From Rachycentron canadum (taxonomy: Eukaryota > Chordata > Actinopteri > Carangiformes > Rachycentridae), in contig CM076659.1 of assembly GCA_038496675.1 (NCBI GenBank), forward strand, positions 16,376,219 through 16,440,218: DNA of 64,000 bases, written 5' to 3'. How positions within the stretch are numbered: position 1 is the stretch's first letter; every line of letters starts with the position of its first letter. The position numbers and the translations under genes were made by a program. Under the pieces are notes generated by a model. The model made no database searches, was not told where the DNA came from, and was given only the letters and a program-made list of their open reading frames with translations. This document shows, one piece after another, positions 56,560 to 64,000 of this stretch.

Positions 56560-58846
56560 CTGAGGAGGGAAGAGAGAGAAGGAGGGGTGGAAGAGAGAGA
56601 AACGCATCATTGTTGTTCTTAGAACAAGTGTCACAGGCATAACATTAAATATAATCCTGAATGATGATGATGATTATGAAATGATTAGTCAATTAATCAA
56701 AAGGAAAACTAACCTGCAACATTTTTGATAATGGATTAATGGTTTCAGTCACTTTTTGGGCAAAATTGCCAAATATGTCCTGTTTCCAAAATCTTTTTAG
56801 ATGTCAATTGCTGCTTTTCTTTATCATAAATGTAAAATAAATGACATGTCTCTGAACTATTGGTTAGACAAAACCTGAATTTTGAAGATGTCACTTTTTT
56901 TCACTTTATAGATCAAACAATTAAATCAAGGAAACAATCATCAGATCAATTGAAAACACAAAATAAAACACCAACATTACACTAAGCTTGAGGGCAAAAT
57001 AACATTTAAGCCTTCTGTTATTATTGTTATGTGTTATTATTAATAAAGTTACACATGTGCAAAACAGTGCAGGAAATGCAGGAAAATAAGTGCAAGTGAA
57101 TGTTAAGATCAACTTGTATATAATGTGTTGATCAGTTTGAATTCCATGTAAATGTCCTTTGCTCACTAAACCAAAATGCTTTCTTGATCAACGCCGTCCT
57201 GGTTTGTTACTGTTTTCTGAGTCAGAGGACATTTAGCTGAGCTTGATGTGGAAGAAAAAAAAATCTGGAACAATGTAAGAACAACTTGAAAATACATCCT
57301 GCTATTCTCTTGTGATGTAACCTAAGTGAAAGATTTCCGACACTTCCAGGGTATTATATTATATTTCCTGATATGCGCTGCGTTAAAACAACAAAAATGA
57401 ATCCCAAGACACTGTTGCAACCCAGCAATATGCCATAACATGCCTGCATTGCAGCAGTCTATCAAAGTACTGTAACTAACCAAAGGCTTGCACATGAGTA
57501 GGTTCATTCTGAGGGTTGTTTTTTTTCTTGCCTCCTTCCCATAACAGACTAACACTGTTAATGTGAGGGCTTATTATCGTCACTCAGCTCTGTCAGTGTA
57601 ACTATGACATTTTGAGACTCAAAAGCTCAAGTGTATTTTTATCAAAATACCATCATAGCTGCTATTCTGAAAGATATGTGAGAGACAGAGACATTGGATT
57701 GGCTTTGAACCGCAGTTGATTTTACATGTTGTGTCATGTCATGTGCAGTTAGAAATGCTCGATCACATACCACGTTTAAGCTGCAGCAACTGATTTTATT
57801 TTTGCCAGATAAAAAAGGTCCCTCACTTCCTCCAGAGGTGAGTGTGCTGTGACTAGGAGAAATCGGTGTGAATCACTGTGGCTTGCTCTCCATCATGACT
57901 ACACAGATGATCTCACAGATGTACACAGCCCCCTAAACCCACCATAGAGGTCTAGTTAATTCATTTAAAAAAAAAAAAATCACCTGGTGTTGTGTTTGAC
58001 TGATATAAAAATAAGCTTTAGTTGCAGAATTCACACTGTAGTTTCAGAAATAGCTCTTTACACTCAAACAAGAAGATTTCAAATCACCAACACAAGCTGT
58101 TCGGGGCAGATCACCAGGCATTTTATAGCAGACACTAAGTGTGACACTAGATAAAAGTAACTAGTGCTAAGAGGCAAGAGAGGATAAAGACAGGAGGAGA
58201 CAAGGGAAAACACAAGAGAGAAAAGAGAAATAAAGATATTCAAACTTTTTCAATCCTTTAACTATGCAGTCCTCCTTGTGCTTATACATTTTTTGGCCAC
58301 TTGGGGGCAGCACAATGAGAAGAAAAGAAGAGATGGAAAAACACGTTGATATGCTTTTCAAAATGAGGGCTGACCTCAGAGTCATGGTGTCTGCAGAAGC
58401 AGTTGTCATGCTAGATCTTGCAAAGCTGTATCAACCATCCACATGTCCAATCATTTTCACCGCGGTCTCTCTTTAAGTAAAACCCTAACCCTCCCACATG
58501 AATGAGGTTACAGTAAACATGAGAATCAAATTCTGAGGGCAAAGCCACCTCCCTCTGGTGTGCTGTGTTTCTCTACACTCCTCTGTGTATTGTATTGATG
58601 TGGTGCACGTTTGTGTCCATCCATGTGTGAATATCACAATTTTAGAATGTGCATTTCCCTTTGAGAGCATCTCCACATGTGGTTTAGACAGTACATCTGC
58701 GTATTTGTACTAGGAGTGTGCATGTGTGTTTTCCAGCTGGCTCTGCATGTCTGGGCTTGTATCATCATATCCTAATCCCTGTCTCAGTGCTAGATGCTAA
58801 CTGTAAGACTCCCTGCTCATTAGTCACACCAGGCTAAGCCGATTGA

Positions 58847-58888
<42 letters not shown>

Positions 58889-59916
58889 GCACGCACACAC
58901 ACGCACGCATGCACACACACGCACACACACACTAGCGAGGGTTATACTTAAATGGTATTTAACTGAACTTGTTTTTTCTCTGGACCTACACCTACCTCTG
59001 ACAGCGCTGAGGAGAAGTGGTTGCAGTTCTTGTGCATGAGGTGATAGGCGTTGCCTTTGTACTCCTTTCCCATTTCCTCCACGATCCGCTCCACATCCTC
59101 CTCTGTGAAGTCCGTGCTGCCCAGGACTATGGCTTCTCTGCAGAGATGAGTGGTAAAGGGTGCGGAGGCAGGTGTGATTGGATATTATTACTCACTGATG
59201 AAACATCGAGAATGACTTCAAGGCATTTTGTTTCAACCTCTTTTTTACAATGAACAGAATTAAACAGCTTGGTTCCTATGTGGCATGTATGAATATTTGT
59301 GTCATTCACTCCACTCAACCTTTGTCTACCTTTCTCTGTAGAGAGAGATACAGTAGTGAAAGGGTGTTGTTGAGTTAAAAGTGTTGTAGTAAATGTAACT
59401 GTTTATAAATCATTAGAAACATTTCCATTTCTACTACTTCCCCAGCTGAACTGAGTCTCCTCTTGTTTATCTATCCATGACTGAGCCTGACAAATGTTAA
59501 ATCCAAATTAAAACACCATCACTTGTGGGGTGTTTGTGTAAAAAATGAAAGAACATTAAAGAGAAAACAAACGCAAGTTAAATGGATTCATCAGATCTGT
59601 TCAATAATCACGGGGAAATCACCTGTTTAGTCTCTTTAAAGTTTAATGGAAATAATATCTTGACATGTTTTGCACTAATATTAGACCAATATGGATGATT
59701 TTAGCCTGAGAGAGCACTGCACTGGGTGATATGTCAGCATTTGTCCCTGATGATCCATACTTATGGTCTAGTGGCCTGCATGGAGAGAGAAAGTGGGCGT
59801 GTGTGTGTGTGTGTGTGTCAGGCAGTGTGTCTAAAGCTGCAGGGCAGATCAACTAGAGCAGAAGTAATACAGCAACATAGTAGCTCTTGGTAGAGGGACA
59901 CACACACACACACACA

Positions 59917-59987
<71 letters not shown>

Positions 59988-59998
59988 NNNNNNNNNNN

Positions 59999-60084
<86 letters not shown>

Positions 60085-62134
60085 CCTCAGCTGATTCTGA
60101 GAATCCAAAACGATATTGAGCCGACTGGAAACCTACTGTCTCACCACTGCAACAGACTTTAATTCAACTGCAGTGAAAATCATAAAAAGCCAAACACTGC
60201 ACTGGTGTGAGAGAAGCCTCTCAGCAGTTTCTTTATTTGACCTAAATCAACTTCCTTTCTGTTGAACACTTTCTTTTTCTGAAAACACACAGCTGGTTTT
60301 ATACAGTTTGTACAAACTGTACAAATGTGTTCTTTTCCACCTCACTGACTTATCTACATGAGAAATAATATTATAGACATCATCCAATATACCAGAGCTG
60401 CATCGATAAATTAATTGACAAAAAAAATTAAATGGCAACTTTTTTGATTATTCGCTAATCATTTTAGTAATTTCTATAACAGATTTTTGTTGTTTCCACC
60501 TTGTTAGATGTGAAGATCTGATACAGTTGATAGTAAACTCAATATCTTTGACATGACATCTTTGAAATGACATCTGCAGATAAACCCCTGGGTTGTTGGA
60601 AATTATAAACAGGTATTTTCACTATTTTGTTTTATACATAAACTTCTTAACTAAATAGTGAAAAGAATCATCGGACTAATGGATAATCAAAATAATAATG
60701 ACACAAGCCTTTAAAATGACCACACAGCTGAATCAAGTTTCTCTCTGATCCTATTTCAAAGTCACAAGATAAAATTCCATTTTTTTTCTGCTCAGTCTCT
60801 TCTGTTTTCTCTCACTGTTTCTCTGTCCAAGACACATCAGCTGCCACAAACCATGAGCAAATCTGAAGTGTGAAATCAAAAATTGTCTGTCACATGCTGT
60901 TGTCTCTCTGCTCCCCATCCATGTGTTTTTTTTTTAAATCTCTCTTTCCTGTAGCATCACCAGCCTCATTACAAGGAGATAAAGCTCACTGACTGACTGG
61001 TTGACTGGATACACAGAAAAGGCCTGGATTCTCTGGCTTCGAGTGAACAAATTAATGATTGGCTCAGAGTGACTGTTGGACAATGATTATTTGTCCCGTT
61101 TAGTCAGTGGGGAAGTCCTGACCTAACTACTAATCAAATCTGATGGTGCCTCCATCAAAGTGTTCATCAAATGTCAATGTTTAATTCATTTACAGAACAG
61201 CTGAGTTATCTGTCAGAGTGCATCCAGCAGTCCATTAGTTACTGGATTACTCAGTATGTTTACCTGCACTGTGTTACTCAGTGAAGCCAGGTACTGCAGG
61301 TCAAAGAACATGATTATATGCACTATAGTAACCTTTTTACTGTAAATCAACATTACATACAGCAGAACAATAATATTCTAAACCTTCTAATTTGCTTATC
61401 TTAAATGTATTAGTGATGCAAGATGCCGACGTTCACTTTCTTATGCACAAAAAAACTGTAGAAACTGGTTCATGCAAAGACAAACCAAGAAATCAATGTT
61501 CTAATGGATAAATAATATGGGATCTCCTCTGCTGATGATGGAAAACAAGAGACAGCAGCACAGGAGTAATTTAAGAGCATGTCAGGACACTGACTGATTG
61601 AGTTTAGTGGAGGCTCACTAACTGCTGAGCTAAGTAACTGACTAACTAACCTATAAAGCGTGACTTGGACTATGTCTGAATTAAGCCGTCTAAACCTTAA
61701 AACATCATCACATGAAAATGATGTAAATGGATATTTCCAGGTAGCTTTTGTGAGACTTCAACAACATAGAAGTGGCTAAATCTCTTTTTCTGCATCCTCC
61801 TTTCACACAACAAACAACAAAGGCCCACATCAGAGAGCACAGGTATAAATATCCCATACTCACTTGAACTTAAAGGTCTCTCCAAGTTCGGTTGCATCAC
61901 CTGGTGTAATCTCAAAGATTCCTGAGAATGGGTATGGGTGTCCGCCATAGGCAAACTCTAAACACACACAACATGAAAACACATGCACATAATGTCATAC
62001 AAAATGTCCATCTCAGGCCGTTGACCTGGTGCGTGTGGTGTCATATATCTGGTAATCTTACCTCTTCCATAGATCTCAATCCCTGAGTGAAACACCCCGA
62101 TGCCCAGAGAGCTGGTGAACTCATTGATCCAGTA
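56287..62134 (-). CDS. desi2: DESI2 desumoylating isopeptidase 2 (PPPDE family), lacking its first exon
   Basis: PPPDE-fold cysteine protease, mainly cytoplasmic, reported to remove SUMO from substrates; some family members also act on ubiquitin or thioesters. Exons in the window (minus): 62134-62062, 61957-61864, 59137-58996 and 56559-56287. All are GT-AG and in phase, giving 193 codons before the stop. Order: [20 protein letters not shown] with the catalytic His of VFHSGI, then [20 protein letters not shown], then the catalytic Cys in [13 protein letters not shown], and finally [18 protein letters not shown] and [20 protein letters not shown], which is diagnostic of DESI2 rather than DESI1. 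The family normally begins with about 14 residues ending in YDM, which are not found up to 64000, so the gene runs off the right edge. The tail is Ser/Pro/His-rich and about a dozen residues longer than in human. Confidence 0.95.
56660..56945. repeat. family C repeat relic
   Basis: aatgattagtcaattaatc, then aacctgcaacatttttgata, tgaattttgaagatgtcact and cactttatagatcaaacaa, shared with the other family C loci. Confidence 0.6.
58850..58932. repeat. (CA)n/(GCAC)n microsatellite
   Basis: CA repeat interrupted by GCAC units, about 80 bp, starting about 65 bp inside the desi2 intron from the exon at 58996. Confidence 0.95.
58996..59137 (-). CDS. desi2: desi2 coding exon with catalytic Cys
   Basis: 142 nt: [20 protein letters not shown] then [20 protein letters not shown] and FSSALSE. 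The Cys of KNCNHF is the family nucleophile. Acceptor ctgcag and donor gtaggt. Confidence 0.97.
59799..59818. repeat. (GT)10 microsatellite
   Basis: Ten GT units in a desi2 intron, about 80 bp before the long CA tract. Confidence 0.9.
59898..60081. repeat. long (CA)n microsatellite with an assembly gap
   Basis: More than 80 CA units around a run of 11 N at 59988-59998. The true array length is unknown. The V-C and T-H frames across it are not genes. Confidence 0.98.
60395..60705. repeat. family C repeat relic
   Basis: gagctgcatcgataaatt, then gattattcgctaatcatttt, gtgaagatctg, and aaagaatcatcggactaatg and ataatcaaaataataatgac, in the family C order. Confidence 0.6.
61864..61957 (-). CDS. 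desi2: desi2 coding exon (EFAYGG block)
   Basis: 94 nt: [20 protein letters not shown] then [11 protein letters not shown] with the last codon split. Acceptor gtttag and donor gtgagt. Confidence 0.96.
62062..62134 (-). CDS. desi2: desi2 coding exon with catalytic His
   Basis: 73 nt: [20 protein letters not shown] then IYGR and one base. The His of VFHSGI is the catalytic-dyad residue. Acceptor ctctcag after a long pyrimidine tract; donor gtaaga. Confidence 0.96.
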
Positions 62135-64000
62135 CTGAGAGAGACAGAAAGAGACAGAGAATAAGAAAAAGATGGAGAACAAAAAGCGAAATATGTCTCT
62201 GTGCAAATTCAGAGCTGCATCTGCAACTGTGCCTGTTTCAAATGATGTGGGCAATTGACATTTGAATCTCAATATCTGAGGTGATATGAACCTTACTCCT
62301 GCATGACTGGGTCTGTACTGTGAACAAAATGTAGAGTGTGATGTTGAAACAGGGTTGATTTTTAAAATATCATACATATTCACACATTTATGTCACCTTG
62401 CAATGAGCTTTTTTTCAGGTAGAGCAGAGCATGAGCAAGATTATTGTCATGTCAATCGATGAATCGTTTTAGCTCTATTACAATCCAATATATCAATATA
62501 TCATACAGCATACAGTGAGCTATCCCTGCTGCTAAACTGTTGCTCTGAATCTCCACACACTGAACATTGAAGATCACATTATTTCCTTCACAGCCTGAGT
62601 GATTTTACTAAAAAAGGATAGAAACCAACTTTCAAGAAGATCACAGTACAAATAAAAAGTTATTTCGTTTGATGTAACCTTTACCTGCAAACAACTATAT
62701 CACTGCAATTACACCACAGATGGTTGCTCAAGAGGCAGTGCCCATGTTTGGATAACACTTGAATTCCCATGAGGGCTTGCTGTGCCAAAATGGCTGCAAG
62801 AGTTGGAACGCAAACTTTAGTGCTGAATGAGTCGCTGTCTTGTTGTTTTTCCATATTTACATTGTTGTTCACTAAATAACGTATGTAGTTCCTTCGTAAT
62901 TGGAGGTGGCAGAGTAAAAAAAAATAGAAAAATAGGCTGAATACCAAGGAATATATTCAGAAACTGAATTAACCTCAACTGCTTATTGTTCAGTGATGGC
63001 CATTGTCTCCCTGACACTCAACCATCCTGTGATCCCAGCTGGCTGAAATGAGATCTGCGAGCTTCTGATGTTTACACCAGATCTCTTACACAGAGAAGAT
63101 AAAAGACAAGCCCCCACACACAGAATCAATAAGTGCAGCAGCACTGATCTCTGACATGTCCGTCCATCTTGTCAGCAGCACGCCTGCCTGTCGCTCCAAG
63201 ATGATTGGACAGGCAGTTGCCAGGCAGAGTTCATTAGTGTGAAAAAGATCTTTAATCACAGTGGACGGAGAAGAGGAATGTGTTATATATTTGACATTTC
63301 AAGATGCTCAATAATAACTCTAAACAATAAATAAATAATAATGTAAATGTATAATATATTAGCTTACATCTTCACTACAGTTACCAAGATCACTCAGCTA
63401 AACAATTTTCCACATAAACAGGATTTGGTACAGTGTGCATTCATACGCAAGCTGATTATAATTGGTCTGAATGCTTCATGTTGACCTCCTCACCTACCTA
63501 TCTATTTTAAGTCTAGAGCTTTCAATGTCTCATGCTGTGGGAACCCCTTCAGACAGAATTGAGATAAGAGGAGACCAGAATTACTCAAAGTGCGCTGAAT
63601 GAACTGTGACATTAATGTTAATGCTGCAGAGACCAGAGATATTTCCTTTCCCAGAGAAGGATGATTGTCATGCCTGAGATTTCACCGACTTATGATTCAC
63701 AGATGGAGTGTGATTTCTGACTCCTATTCAATTCAAACAGAATTGATGTCTCACACTTTTCAAGCACAAATGTAAAACATTACAAACTTTCAGCTTCTCA
63801 GTTCAGAGGATCTGCTGCTTCATGTGACAGTAAAGTCTTTTAGTTGGACAAAACAAGACACTTGGTGACTCATGCAAATATTTTTGACGCTCTAGTGATC
63901 AAAAGAATAAATGATTAATAAATAAAAAATTTTTTGCAGGAATGATTGTAAATGTTTGTGACGTTTAAGATGAACTGATCATAAAAATTATTGGCAAATT
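62135..64000 (-). other. desi2: desi2 first-intron sequence (partial)
   Basis: About 1.9 kb to the window edge. The expected first-exon motif (residues ending YDM with a donor) was not found, so this is read as intron. No other gene or clear repeat seen. Confidence 0.55.

Larger units (their letters stand above)
56560..58995 (-). other. desi2: desi2 intron before the last exon
   Basis: About 2.4 kb containing a family C relic (about 56660-56945) and a CA/GCAC microsatellite (58850-58932). No gene seen. Confidence 0.7.
59138..61863 (-). other. desi2: desi2 intron between the His/Gly-rich and Cys exons
   Basis: About 2.7 kb with the GT and gapped CA arrays and a family C relic (about 60395-60705). 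A 20-bp perfect palindrome lies at 60302-60321. No gene seen. Confidence 0.7.

Noticed and set aside
59818..60162. Val-Cys and Thr-His repeat proteins
   Set aside because: Translations of a CA array that includes N bases; not genes.

Overview
This is vertebrate nuclear DNA, almost certainly from a ray-finned (teleost) fish. The genes are split by GT-AG introns, the intergenic DNA is AT-rich with many dinucleotide and GATA microsatellites, and there are several fish-type interspersed repeats, including a decayed Tc1-like transposon whose ends match the common fish form. The encoded proteins are close to vertebrate KCNH1, MRPL57, CYP3 and DESI2. No operons, CRISPR arrays, prophages or prokaryotic signals are present.

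Layout. (1) 1917-37672, minus strand: kcnh1, encoding an ether-a-go-go (Kv10.1) voltage-gated potassium channel. I rebuilt 12 coding exons with consistent splice phases, giving a 964-residue protein with PAS, S1-S6, pore, C-linker/CNBD and C-terminal coiled coil. Its introns hold a Tc1 relic (about 31035-32003), several other repeat relics, a perfect 44-bp palindrome and a 26-bp-stem hairpin. (2) 40099-40410, minus: mrpl57, a mitochondrial large-ribosomal-subunit protein with an uninterrupted 103-codon CDS and probably a non-coding first exon near 42.9 kb. (3) 43428-50431, plus: a complete 13-exon CYP3-family cytochrome P450 of 495 residues. It is head-to-head with mrpl57, with only about 0.5 kb between their likely starts. 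(4) 56287-62134, minus: desi2, a PPPDE-family desumoylating isopeptidase. Its last four coding exons are inside the window; the first exon (about 14 codons) is expected beyond the right edge.

The four genes belong to unrelated processes: membrane excitability, mitochondrial translation, ER oxidative metabolism, and SUMO or thioester/peptide hydrolysis. Their adjacency looks like ordinary vertebrate linkage, not a functional cluster. The only arrangement with a possible regulatory meaning is the mrpl57/cyp3 divergent pair.

I found no convincing undescribed system. The best second looks are the Gly-to-Ser change in the P450 I-helix, an inverted pair of repeats that fills most of P450 intron 8, the 44-bp palindrome with forkhead-like half sites, the short hairpin in kcnh1 intron 8, a nested repeat insertion in kcnh1 intron 11, and the apparent absence of the mammalian long-isoform insert from kcnh1. 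Coordinates of repeats are approximate because they were found by eye.
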